From the NCBI GenBank assembly GCA_032622095.1, contig CP136064.1:182820209-182884208 (forward strand): DNA of 64,000 bases, written 5' to 3'. Below the pieces are notes generated by a model. The model ran no database searches, was not told the origin of the DNA, and saw nothing but the letters and a program-made list of their open reading frames with translations. Of the stretch, positions 47,357 through 58,778 are shown piece after piece. The position numbers and the translations under genes were made by a program. The first letter of the stretch is position 1. Each line of letters starts with the position of its first letter. Origin of the DNA: Siphonodentalium dalli. Lineage: Eukaryota; Mollusca; Scaphopoda; Gadilida; Siphonodentaliidae.

Positions 47357-50300
47357 CTAATATGAAATTGAGTTCCCACGAATAAAACGACACATGGTGA
47401 GCAGGTAAGTTGATGAGTCGAGAATAATAACCTCCATTTGATGCAATACTTCGTCGGGAGGGTTAACGACCTCTGACCCAAGAAGAAAAGCACATAGTGT
47501 AGAGTCACTGATTGTGTCAAGATATAAGTACGTTGCTATTCCATAGTGGTTAAGTATGTGGTCGAAATAACCATTCCTCATGCAAGTGATGTGATCGGAA
47601 GTGCAGTAGCGCAACACATGCAGAAGTTCATTGTCATAGCACCTCTGACAAGCGTAACACACAAGGTTGTTTTTGTATGTCGTTTTGTTCAAAAGGAGTC
47701 CGAGATTTTTCAACTTTTCACCATAATGAGGGAATTTTCTGAGTAATACCCATATATTCCAGATTGCTGATGGATTTGAGTGTATCGTCTGGAATGTTTT
47801 CAGTTTTGTGTCTCCGGAAACTGAAGCTAGCCAATCTCTCTCGTAACTTTCCCAAACTGATAGCTGAATTAGACGTTTCCACGAACACTTGGATGGGAAG
47901 TTACCAGTTTCCACGAATGAGTCCAGATGAGTTCGTAGACCATACAGTTGTAGCAGTTCAATTATATCTGGAACAAACCCTGTTGTCCGGCGAGCGAAGA
48001 GAGTGAATTTGAAGAACTTCTGAAGAAATATTCTGAGGGGAACCTGGCGATCCTGTGGTAAATAAATCAGTGTACATAACAACGAAAGTTTCTTGATGTG
48101 AATTTGTCTCTCGAGAGGCAGAAGTCCAAGCAAACTCAGGGAAATGCACGTAAAAGTACGCGATGGGAGAGACTGGATGTGTTTCACGCACACTCGGTAA
48201 GACTTCTCCATTGTGTACATGGCAGTTTTGTTCGGCAGTTCCATCAATTCACACCCATATAGGGCTTTGGGTAGTGCTACTGATTGTAGCAGATTTGTCA
48301 TCGTTATTGGTGTGCACATTTTGAATAAACTTTTGCCAGCCAAACTGAAATAAGATTTCCTCAGCTTTTCAGATAACAGGGAACAACGGATGGGCACGCA
48401 CTGAAATTTGCACTGTTTAATACCGAGATGAACGCATTCCGTCGATTCAATTAGTGGACTGTTACCAAGAAGCCACGTCCTGTTGCTTGCAGAATGTTGG
48501 TGCTTTGTCTCATTGAACACAACGACGACGCTCTTTGTATTTGAAAATTCGAAACACCATCGCTGACTGTATTTATAGCAAATGTCAATCAGGCACTCCA
48601 GACCGGATTTGGACAATGAAATGAGAGCAATATCATCAGCAGCCGAAGGTGCCGCACAAGAGGTATTTCCTATATGTAAACCGTGTTCAGAATCGCAGAG
48701 AGAGTTCAGTAGTTCATTTATGAATACCAGATAGAAGAAAGGGGACGTTACTCCCCTGTCTTGTTCCTTGTAAGATGTCCAATGGCTCTGAGAGCGAACC
48801 GCTATACATTACACGACTGGTGCAATTCCTGTGCATGTTTGCTACTACACGCAGAACTTTACCTTTTAAGCCTAGATCGTATAGTTTTACAAGAAGGCCT
48901 TCGTGCCACACACGATCAAATGCCTTCGCAGAGTCCAAAAAACATACAAATGCTCTTGAATCTAAGTCGCCCGCATAGGAAACTGCCTCCTGGAGGGCAA
49001 ACGATGTCACCAAACAGTTCACTCCTTTCTGAAAGCCGTTCTGAAGCTCGTTTGGAAATCTGGAAAAATTCCCATCCTTTAGAAATCTGTCTAACATAAT
49101 GCTTTCGAATGTCTTATAGATCACCGACATGAGTGTGATAGCACGGTAACTGTCTGAAACATTTATAGGTTTCGGAGACCCCTTGAATAATGGAACAATG
49201 ATGCCAATTTTTAAGGAAGGTGGTATCCATTCCAAGTCCAAGATACTATTGTAAAGTCGACACAATAATGATTTGAAGGAGTCACTTCCATGTAAGAGAT
49301 GTTCGTTCACTACATTGTCAATACCACTAGATTTCCCACGTTTGAGATTTTTCATGACATCTATCAGTTCAGAAACAGTAATTGGTTCACAGAAAGTAGT
49401 GTCTGCAAAATCTGTATGTGATTCTTGGAAAATTGACGATAGTCGCATCCGTATGGATTCCTCGAATTCCGGATCAGCGTGGATACCAGGTTTGTATAGA
49501 CTTTCGAAATAAGACCTCCAGGCTGACATGATATCAGCTGGATTGCGAAGAGTTTTGTCACCGAATGTCATAACAGAACAAAGATCGTTTGATTGCGAAA
49601 CTTGATCCTTCGAGTTGATCGTTTTCCAAAACTGGACATCATTAGTCTTTGCGTGAAACTCGAGTTGTTCGTACACCTGCTGTTCGCTGTGGCGAAGTGT
49701 AGTACGAAACGACTGTCTAAATAGTCGCTTCGTAGCTTTGTACTCCATGTACGACTGCACGTCACACGCGTGCGGACTACCTTCGGCGAACAATATATTC
49801 CGCTTTTCCTTTAGAGAACGGTGTAGCGATCGCAATTCCTCATTCCAGAAATGTTTTGCTGATTTATGACGTGTTTTTGAACCACTAGCTACAACAGAAG
49901 CATATATGATACCACTGACAATTTCGGTGCACAGCGAGTCAAGTTCGTGTTTAGAAACGATAACGATGTTCATAATGTCGGAGAGGTAGTTATCCAGAGA
50001 GAATTGATAGAGGGGTATATCCATCCTATCCCAGTTGAAAGAAAGCCTGTTAAAAGGTGACAATACACTAGAGAAATCGTGTGGAATGTCAATACAGCAG
50101 GTCACAGGCAAATGGTTAGACGTGTTCTGTTCGCTGTCACCGAGAATGGCACGACGTGTTGCGAGGTCGTTTAATTCAAGTGGTAGTAAGATGTGATCAA
50201 TGCGACTTGGCGAAGCCACAACAGACGCCGGGTAGAACGTGAACGGAGGTCCCGCGCACGATATGGAAGTTGTGACAGAGAACAAATTCTCCCGATGCAT

Positions 50301-50849
50301 GAAATCTGTTATAAAAGACATTCTGTCAGCGTGTCCTGTCGGCACATGCTGCTCGTGGGTACGGCACATATGCACATTTAGATCACCCATAGTGATCACA
50401 GGTCCATATGTTGAGAATAACGATATAAAATCAGAGACGTCTTCGAGGCAACTTTTGAAATGATCGTCACTGTGGTTTGTACTCGGCAAGTATGTTTGTA
50501 GTATAGTCAAGATCACATTCGTGCTCAATTTGATCTGGATACCAACGCATCGATCATTTGGGATATTGATAGCAACACATTGTTTTGCGATTCGTTCGTT
50601 CATGAGAAGAGCGACACCATCGCGAGTGAAGGAGCCACCTGAACTCGTGGTTATAATACGTCCAGCTTTGCATAAAGCAGTATATGACTCGTGTAGAGAA
50701 TGCAGAAATGGCAGGTTTTCTTCATTTAGCCAATGTTCGGATATACCAAGAATATCGTACTCTAGAGAGTTCAGTAGTGACGACAAATAAAGAAAATTGG
50801 ATTTAACACCAGTAGCGTTCCATGTAATGAGATTAAGTTTACTAATCAT
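47357..50849 (-). pseudogene. LINE ORF2: endonuclease-reverse transcriptase with one frameshift
   Basis: The ORF starts at the ATG at 50849 (MISKLNLITWNATGV). Endonuclease landmarks are LGISEHWL, MGDLNVHM, SRIDHILL and TSNHLPVTC. Reverse transcriptase follows with IVPLFKGSPKP, NELQNGFQKGVN, VCFLDSAKAFDRVW and QGTRQGS. One missing base near 48745-48755, just after QGTRQGS, shifts the frame and gives a stop at 48714. The downstream frame from about 48740 to 47357 is open. It carries the catalytic box as AADD (not Y/FADD), KSGLECLIDICYKYSQRW, and a Cys-rich tail (CYACQRC). The full protein would have been about 1,164 residues. Apart from this deletion, the ORF appears undamaged. Confidence 0.85.
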
Positions 50850-52746
50850 TGTAGTGTTCTGTACGTTTCGGTGGGTCTTTATTCCAGAGCCTAAAATGTA
50901 TCCCTGGAGGCCAAAGGTCATCCCGGTAGAGAGCATCCATATCAGTCACATGGATATGGATGCGTGCTGATTGTGTATCTCTGCGAGAACTCCACAACAG
51001 TCGCACGAAAGTCGGTTTTATACCACTCTGTTCGAAATATTCCCAGATGTCAGATTCCGTTGATTTTAACGAGATACCGCGAACGAATAATTTCTGCGTG
51101 CGTTTGTGTGTGTTGTAAGGAACACCGACGAAACCAGATGGTTCGTTGTCGCGATCAAACTGTGTTGTGCGAAGGTTGGTACTGGCATCGTGCGAGACAG
51201 GTTTACTAGCAGGCTTGCTAACATGTGATAACTTTTGTGGTGTGCTCGCTTGTGGAGTGGGGTCAATCGACTTAGTACGTGAGATGTCTTCAGAGTTATA
51301 GTTTACATAGGATATACTGTTCACATCGAGATTGCTCGGATTAGCAGGACTTCTCCCGTCACTGCCAGAACAGGCCATATTAGCAGCACCGCGATTGACT
51401 ACATTTATATTTTGCTTCACATGAGAATTATTTTGTCTATGATCGTTAGTCTGTTGAAACAGCACGGGTGATTTAGCACTCTGAACATCGCCAATTGCAT
51501 CTGTTGAATCTATCGGTGAAGCACTTGGAGGTTGTGATGCTTTTCGATTGGGAAGTTTCAGTTTCATCGGAGTAGATGACGACATCGCCTTTGCTTCCTG
51601 TGTGAAAGGGTGTGACAGGTGGTGATCCCGTGGGAAAGGCTCAAGAACAGAGGACGGAGGTGTGCTAGGCGGGAGGTGCTGTTCCACAACTGAACACATC
51701 TGGTTGAACTTTTCTGTTATATCACGGGCAAAGAACTCAAACATTGTACTGAACTTGCGCTCGATATTTTCAACGATCTGGTCTATGGAATTGGAAGATT
51801 CTTTCACAGATTGTTTTACATTGTTGATTTTTCTCATTACAGTCTCAGACTTAGCAAATGTCCTTACGAATTCTTTCTCCTGGGTGAAGTCATCGTACTT
51901 TTTTGTTTGTTCAGCTACATCGTTTTCAACAAACTTAATTCGATTTTTCAAACTGACTACACCACTATATTTGTCATCAGTTATTCTGTTTATAGTCTGC
52001 TCCAAAGAGGTACACTTTCCATTAATAGCGCCGATCGACGAAGCGTTTGATGCACATTTTATTTCCAACTTGGCATTGCTTTTCTCGAAGTCATCAAGGC
52101 GATTGCAAATTTCCAATTGTTTTTTAGATATGGACTTCAGTTCCATCTGTATTGCATTAGAAGAAGTCGTAGTGTTGACTTTGAGCAGAGTGACATCAGC
52201 AAGTACTTCTGAGATTTTGTCTTGAATAAACATAGAGTCACATGGGCATCTTGGTGTGCTAACATCTGGTCGACGATCAGATGGTGACTGTGATAGTTTG
52301 TGCTTAGTAACACAATCTTTGATATCGTCGAATGTGCCTCCTTTATTAAACTGCACAATGTGGTATATGTCTCTCACTAGGCGGGTGCTCACGGGGATTC
52401 CTCCCAGATCGGGGTCCCTTTGGATGCGACCTTTTAAGCTATAATGCTGAAGATCTTCAGAATTATTCTGAGCATCTATGAACATCTTATTCCTGATATT
52501 CCGCAGTTCGCTGTCATCGGGAACAGCTTGCAGCAGACCTGCGATGAACTTGTCTTTTGGTTGAATGAAAATAAGACTGAGGTCAGGTGAGCGATTTTCC
52601 GAGAAGTAGTCAAGAACACTCATGTTCTGTCCCTGCTGCACGGGCATGGGTTGCGTTGAGCATGTCGATAGTGGTTGTGAGTTTACATGTCCAGATAGAA
52701 CAGTGTACTCCCGGTCTTCGATATTGATTGTTTCGTATTCTTCCAT
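50842..52746 (-). CDS. LINE ORF1 protein (coiled coil, RNA-binding-like C-terminus)
   Basis: About 634 residues from the ATG at 52746 (MEEYETIN); an upstream open stretch to 52782 has no ATG. The N-terminal third is polar. The middle third (roughly residues 190-350) is rich in Lys, Glu and hydrophobic heptads and probably forms a coiled coil for trimerisation. It is followed by a Ser/Pro-rich linker. The C-terminal ~90 residues begin TQKLFVRGISLKSTESDIW and read like an RRM-type fold, common in ORF1 proteins of this LINE group. ORF1 products bind element RNA and act as chaperones. The frame is intact. Its stop overlaps the ORF2 start in the arrangement ATGATTAG, allowing termination-reinitiation. 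Confidence 0.8.
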   Translation of the reverse strand: MEEYETINIEDREYTVLSGHVNSQPLSTCSTQPMPVQQGQNMSVLDYFSENRSPDLSLIFIQPKDKFIAGLLQAVPDDSELRNIRNKMFIDAQNNSEDLQHYSLKGRIQRDPDLGGIPVSTRLVRDIYHIVQFNKGGTFDDIKDCVTKHKLSQSPSDRRPDVSTPRCPCDSMFIQDKISEVLADVTLLKVNTTTSSNAIQMELKSISKKQLEICNRLDDFEKSNAKLEIKCASNASSIGAINGKCTSLEQTINRITDDKYSGVVSLKNRIKFVENDVAEQTKKYDDFTQEKEFVRTFAKSETVMRKINNVKQSVKESSNSIDQIVENIERKFSTMFEFFARDITEKFNQMCSVVEQHLPPSTPPSSVLEPFPRDHHLSHPFTQEAKAMSSSTPMKLKLPNRKASQPPSASPIDSTDAIGDVQSAKSPVLFQQTNDHRQNNSHVKQNINVVNRGAANMACSGSDGRSPANPSNLDVNSISYVNYNSEDISRTKSIDPTPQASTPQKLSHVSKPASKPVSHDASTNLRTTQFDRDNEPSGFVGVPYNTHKRTQKLFVRGISLKSTESDIWEYFEQSGIKPTFVRLLWSSRRDTQSARIHIHVTDMDALYRDDLWPPGIHFRLWNKDPPKRTEHYND

Positions 52747-53607
52747 TTTACAGCAAGAACAGTGGCTGTCCACGACGTTCAATGCGGGTCGTCGTTAGTC
52801 ACAACCAGGTTCCTCCGCGGGAGACCAATTAACGTTTTCACCAAGGCGACGATTTAATACACAACTATCGGTTAATTTATCTGGTTCATTGTAGCTGAGT
52901 CAAAAAGACGCTTATTGTCGAATTGAGTTCAATTATCCAAATCTATTATGTCGTTCCATATCAGGGCCAACTATTACCAACTGCAGTCTTGGTGTTGTCG
53001 ATAGAACGTTGATTGAGAGCATTCATTATCCGAGTTTGTTTATCACACCTGTTCGGGACCGGTAAAGGATACCGCCTATGATGATCTCGGCCACTGGTCG
53101 GAACAATCGACGAGTCAATTTGGAATATCACACTTGCAGAACACCAATCAATCTGGCTTGGGTACTGTTTATCACACCTTTGGGGCACATGATTGGCAAG
53201 ATATGTTCTTGGTCGTTGGTGTGAAATCACAATGGCTAAGTTCAATACGTTGGCCTAAAAATGGCGACGTAAACAATGTAGTATAAATTGTCTATATGTT
53301 GAACAATGGAGTCAGTTATTGCTTCGAAAACTCACATATCTCGAACAAAACTCATCATTAAGTCCAATGATTCTGCATCAGTATGCGAAGAACCATCCTC
53401 ATGAGAAGTCACGCTATCATCAGAACGATATTTTCGGAGATATTTGACTTAAATTGGGAGCATAAATGTAGTGTGTCCGTCCCCTAGGAACGATAACTCT
53501 CGATGTTGTGATGTAGGTGTTTGATCTATTGTGGGGTGAACAGTTTAACAGATAACTACCATTGGTATCGGACTACACCAATTATATAGCTGAACGGTGT
53601 ACCCATG

Positions 53608-54418
53608 TCGATTCGATTCGATGTCGATATCGGGCACCCGGTTCGAGATCGACACCGAATCGGTCCGCTGATTCGGATACTTTCGAATCGGTGTTACTTT
53701 GGTGTAGTCTCGTTTTTGTTCATCTGAATAACACATGCCAAATAACCTGAACTCACAAATATTGAAGCACAAGGTTGCCAAGTTAGCCAACTTAGGTAAT
53801 TTTGAATATAGGCCGTTCAGAATAGACGTGCATTATGCAAATTATGTGCTTCGATCGCAACCCGTGACGGTGATCAATCGCCGCATATATTTGTAATCTG
53901 TATCGACATTATGTAAATTGACAATAATTATTGTCTGCATGGTGCGTGATCGCTAGATGTGGAACTCAATTGATGTTTAGAACTTCATGTATCCAATTCA
54001 GATTACATTAATGAAATTCAATGTCAGCCGTCGTTATGAGCGACAACACATATATTGGAATGAATAGAAACGGTGAGAAACCTTAGAACAATCGGTCTAT
54101 TACGTTCTTATACTTAGTTATCTGCGGCACTGCCGGCAGAATTCCTATAAATTTCCTACTTTCAGTTTCTGTTCCCGGGAAATCGTACGCGTTGCACCAA
54201 GTTTCAATCCGTTGAATCTAGTTGATTACATTTAACACTTGTAATTTGTGTCTGTTTTCTGGGACCCCCTCCGTAAAGACAACTACTGTGAATATATAAT
54301 ATAGGTGTTTGATCTATTGCGAGGTGAAAAGTTTAACAGATAACTACAATTGGTATCGGACTACATGTACAACAATTATATAGCTAAACGGTGTACCCAT
54401 GTCCACTTGTGTCAAAAT
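53608..54418 (+). repeat. 0.8 kb direct repeat, copy B
   Basis: Uninterrupted copy of the sequence at 46391-47118 plus 53533-53607, with about 90% similarity judged by eye. It ends just before the right TGTATGCT. Confidence 0.8.
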
Positions 54419-54426
54419 TGTATGCT

Positions 54427-55376
54427 CATGTTTTTGTAATCTTCAGGTATATATAAAGTTAGTTGGATTTAATGTTATCAGAATAAAGTTCACCATGGGA
54501 GTGTGAGTTACATTTATTTATCTGTGGAATAACTCTAAACCCACAGGCATTAGCAACTATGTACATCTTTTCATATATGGCACTCATGTTGCTCTTTGCG
54601 TATAACTAATGTGTCTCTAAGACATCCTATAATGTTTTGTTTGATAATGCTCATAAATGTTTCATTTCATCTACCACATGTCATTAACTGTATTGTAAAT
54701 TCAATAAATGCTTTGTACTTACCTAACTCAGTTTCAATTCATGAACACTTTGCCAACGACCCATTGTTCCACATTATGCTGTTAGATCCTTGTGTCTCCT
54801 CTGTATTATACTACGCAGCTCACTTGAGGCGATGATGGTTATATTCAGAACTGAAAGATTGATCGTTGGTTAATTCGTGTCAGGCATTCTCAAACTGGAT
54901 TGTCTATTGGGAAATTTTAAAATGTCAAATAACCCGGATAACCGTTTCCTTTGCAAATGTCTCCAATCAAAGTTCAAAACCAAACTAAGAAGTATAATTT
55001 AAGAGAGCTAAATCTCCAGCGTTTTCAAATCAATATCATTCGAGAAGAATAACTCAAGATATTCTGAGAGAAATATCTGTTACACCATAAATCATATTAA
55101 GAATGCTAAAATTGCCCCGATACATAGATAGAATGTTAAAGTGCATGAACTGGTTAGCGTTGCAGCACAAGTTGTGCCCAACGGCATGATAAATCATTGG
55201 CATAATGTTAACCTGTTTACGAAACTTTTTCGTTCTATGTTTATTGCACACCAAAACAACTGGCACGGGTGAAGCTTCTACTTGGTCAACTTGAAAACAG
55301 TACCCCAATGATAAACGTCTTGTTGAATGGCTATATCAATCAGGGATGCCATCGGGGTTATTTAAGAAATGAATGT
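54427..55376 (+). other. 3' part of diverged unit, with conserved poly(A) signal
   Basis: Collinear with unit 1 from about 6490 to 7310. AATAAA at 54703-54708 in a conserved context is the likely original polyadenylation site of the peptide gene, now 8.6 kb from the stop codon. No other gene recognised here. Confidence 0.6.
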
Positions 55377-55512
55377 AGTGGGTTTGTGTGTTATTGTGGG
55401 GATACGGCGCTGTGGTCGTTGTGGCACATTGTGTGAACCGAGAAGTTGTTCTAACTAAATGTGCCACAAACGACCACTGCGCCGTGTCGCCCAATAACAC
55501 ACACCCACTACT
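55377..55512. mobile_element. Hairpin element, diverged version
   Basis: Arms 55377-55430 and 55461-55512 are inverted copies ending in perfect GTAGTGGGT / ACCCACTAC. Compared with the array copies, the central loop is enlarged. Compensating differences in the two arms (for example CGTTGTGGCACA against TGTGCCACAAACG) suggest that the palindrome has been maintained. Confidence 0.65.
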
Positions 55513-57655
55513 GTAACACGCACGTGGTTTTAAATTGGCAACACATAACCGCCAAATTCGCAAATCCATCAGAACTACATTACGTGTCCAATGCCACGAG
55601 CCGAAAGCTAATTATTCCGACAAATGGTAGTGTGCCTTCAAAATAAGTCTCTTCGGTTTCCCATTTTCAAATAAAATATAATCCTTTTGGGGTGAGCCCC
55701 CTCAGATTCTTTGCTGAGATCCCTGCCAATGTCCATGTCACTCCAGAATTCAATTTATACCTTTTAAAACAGAAACGCGTCCCTTTTGACGTTAACTTCC
55801 GGAAAAAGAAATGTCAACCTGCTATGATCCATGACTGAGTATGATGGGCAATGAAACGTAACACTTTAGCTGGTCGGCTGTGCCGTCTACTGACAGTTTA
55901 AGGGGCAGAACCCAGTCAGGTTGTAATTCACGGACACTCGAATCGTACATCTAGACCGTCACGCCAACTGCACATCAGCAGCCAAATATAGATTTGTCAA
56001 CCAATTTATTTGTCTTCAGTCAGTTTTCCCCTATCTATATATATCCGACCATGTGCAGAGAAACTATTGCTACATTCGCCAGTCTGAAGTGGTCCAGGGC
56101 GTTGTATCGTATGAATACCACCGTTGACAAATCATAATAATAACCCAGATGTGCACCACAGGGGAATGAATCCACGACGCCAACCTTTGTTTGATGAAAG
56201 ATTTGTATTCTCATAGGTTTTGACAGTGGGATCACTAAGGAGGAAAACTATATTTCCCATCTTGGCCCTAGTCTTAGCTCTACCACATACTAAGGGAGAA
56301 CCTACATTTCCCACCTGGCCCTAGTATTATTAGCTCCAGATCCCACCGTCGAAACCACATGGCCGAGGCATTACGCATGATTATTCACTTTCACATCTTC
56401 ATCACACAAAAGGCGCACATATGGAGACGTTACCATGCCGCAGTTTCCTTATTAAAACAATGTGACTAACCCACCATGTTGGCGACACATACCGGTTCAT
56501 CCAGCCTGAGCACAGCTCTCGGCCTTCTGCGTATCTTGTCTGTACATTTTAATAGGCGCCTACTATACTAAGACCTTAGGGTGCTCAGGTTGGTATGACT
56601 CCGGTATGGCCCGTCAACCAAGTGGTATAATTCGGCATTGTTTCGTCAATATCTCTGTACATGTCAGGTAGGAATAGGATTCCGAGGGTTAGCATACCAT
56701 GAGTTGCTCACGGGGTTGAGTGCCTGCCATCTACGACGGAGTCCTTGACTATAATATCTGGTCCGGTCACTCAGCCCAGGGTGGTCGACCACCAGACACG
56801 GTTTCCACAAAAATCAAGTGGTATACATTTCTGATTACCGCCATCACCGGTCATCCAAAAATATATGCCTGGTTCGCCACATGGTCGACCCCCAACAAGA
56901 GCTCCATCTGAGATGCCAACCCGGAATCAGGGATGCCAACTTATCCAAAAAAGGCTCCTATAATTACTATCGCCGGTCTAAATGAAGTGGGAAGCCCTCA
57001 GTGTGTTAACCATGTGGTGTCACTGTGAGGGCGCCCAACTTCAGCTCCTCTGGACCGCCAACTTTCTTGGGACCAAATTGTCGTCCAATCACCAGGGCAG
57101 TTGTGGACAGCCAGTCACCTAGATATATCAAATTCTGCAAACGTCATCCCATAAAAAATGAACACCGATCATGCAAGGTTGGATCACACACAGGACGTAC
57201 CAACCTCAGTCATTCTTTAAGAGCTTTCTGGTCTTCCCAGGTACTTCTCTGGCTGTCGAGGTTGTTCAGCGAGTGGGATGCCAACCAAGCATGATCACTC
57301 TCAGTGAATCCTTTTTATGTTTCGAGGTACGCCACATTGAGATGCGCCAACGGGTGTTCACATTGGTCACCAAATACCTGGGATTCACAATATATCGCAA
57401 GCGATAGTAAGGGCTACCAATGTATTTGGCTGACCGTGAATTCTCTGAGGGATACCTCTTCTTATCCCTATTGTCTGCTTATCGGTGGTTGCCCACATAA
57501 GTCCAAGGTTGATGTGACAATCGGGGACCAAGTAGCTATTAACAATTAGCAAACCACAATTGCTAATGTATGAAGGAGTCCAACTGAGAGGTCGCCCATA
57601 AAAGAGCGCCAATTAAATGTTAATTATCAATCGAGGGGATACCAAAATGAAATCG

Positions 57656-58310
57656 TCTACCCAACATGTCGCCAGCTTCTGCGCATGACATACCCATGAA
57701 TTGATAATTCCACTGGTCGACAATCAGGGTTTCCATTGAATTGGCAGACCAAACATTGTGTGACAATTTGAGAAATATAAGGCGCTCAAAGACGTTACAA
57801 ACAGCCAACCATTCCGAGGGATGCCAAAATGAGAATCGTTCAAGGTGCACACAATATTTGGCGTCAATTTCTAGGTCTACCCAACATGTCACCAGCCTCT
57901 GCGTATGACTTCTCAATGAATTGATTCTTCTGCTGGTCGACAATCGGGTTTTCCATTGAACTGGCAGACCAAACACTGTGTGAAAATTTGAGATAAAGGC
58001 GTATAAAGTCGTTACAAACAGCCAACCATTCCGAGGGATGCCAAAATGAGAATCGTTTATGGTGCACACAATATTTGGTCCCCAATTTCTAGGTCTACCC
58101 AACATGTCACCAGTCTCTGCGTATGACCTCCCAATGAATTGATTCTTCCACTGGCTGACAATCAGGATTTCCATTAAATAGGCAGACCAAACAGTGTGTG
58201 ACAATTTGAGAAAGAAAAGGCGTCTAAAGACGTTATACACAGCCAACCATTCCCAGGGATGCCAAAATGAGAAATGGATGCTTACTGATTCTCGTAAATC
58301 TTCGATCTGC
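57656..58310 (-). repeat. Three tandem copies of about 219 bp
   Basis: Copies begin at 57656, 57876 and 58094, each with CTACCCAACATGTC(A/G)CCAG, followed by GAATTGAT, GGCAGACCAAACA and ACAGCCAACCATTCC. A 253-codon minus-strand ORF spanning them reads different frames of the repeat in different copies, so it is probably not a protein. A further repeated segment links 57358-57470 with 58338-58560. Confidence 0.8.
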
Positions 58311-58727
58311 ATAACCCAAATGAAAACGTCATGGAAGCACACATTGGTCACCAAATACCTGGGAATCGATGGGATTCCCAATATATCGCCAGCCTACCAC
58401 TGGTCTTTCTCCAAAAGACACATCCGACCACTTTTCAGTCTTCTGCTAGGCGACAGTAAGGGCTACCAATACATAGGGCTACCAATACATTTGGCTGACC
58501 GTGTGCTCCATTACCATTTTCACCAAGGGATGCCTCTTCATTCAGCTCTTGATCTTGACAGGTGATAAGTACGAAGACTTCTGACAAATTCACAAGTTTG
58601 GAGTTTGGGATGATACCCGGGAAGATTTGAAAGGGCCGTCGGCCCTCTCTACAACCCACTTTTGAATGCTGTAATTCCACTGAAGAGCGTTTGTGGGGTT
58701 TGTCAGTCTGTAAGTAGATTGATATAT

Positions 58728-58778
58728 ACCCATGCACAGTAGGTGTTTGCCTACTGTGTTTGCCCACTGTGCATGGGT
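58728..58778. other. 51-base hairpin
   Basis: ACCCATGCACAGT at 58728-58740 is exactly complementary to ACTGTGCATGGGT at 58766-58778, with a 25-base loop that itself repeats GTTTGCC. Function unknown. Confidence 0.6.

Larger units (their letters stand above)
47119..53507 (-). mobile_element. Near-complete 6.4 kb LINE retrotransposon with target-site duplication
   Basis: A 24-bp site beginning GTGATGTAGGTG and ending TTGATCTATTGT borders the element at 47095-47118 and 53508-53532, differing by one T. Within are a 5' UTR (53507-52747), ORF1, ORF2 and a short 3' UTR (47356-47119) without a poly(A) tail. Two overlapping ORFs, an endonuclease of the apurinic type and the reverse transcriptase place it in the CR1/L2/Jockey group broadly. 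The long matching target duplication and nearly open ORFs indicate a recent insertion. Confidence 0.9.
46356..54426. repeat. 8 kb composite insertion in the 3' UTR of the diverged copy
   Basis: Compared with unit 1 near 6480-6490, the sequence is opened at TGTATGCT, which appears on both sides (46356-46363 and 54419-54426). The insert consists of two direct copies of an 0.8 kb sequence, and the first copy is itself split by a 6.4 kb LINE. The left end AGGGACCTGCGAATA and the 8-bp duplication recall hAT transposons, but the right end shows no matching inverted terminus, so the classification is open. Confidence 0.6.

Noticed and set aside
50964-51209. Plus-strand ORFs opposite the LINE
   Set aside because: They are complements of ORF1/ORF2 and carry no recognisable domain.
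57620-58381. 253-codon minus-strand ORF with repeated FWHP..WLAV segments
   Set aside because: It spans three 218-220 bp tandem copies, a period that is not a multiple of three throughout, so the apparent protein repeats come and go with frame. It is most likely repeat translation.
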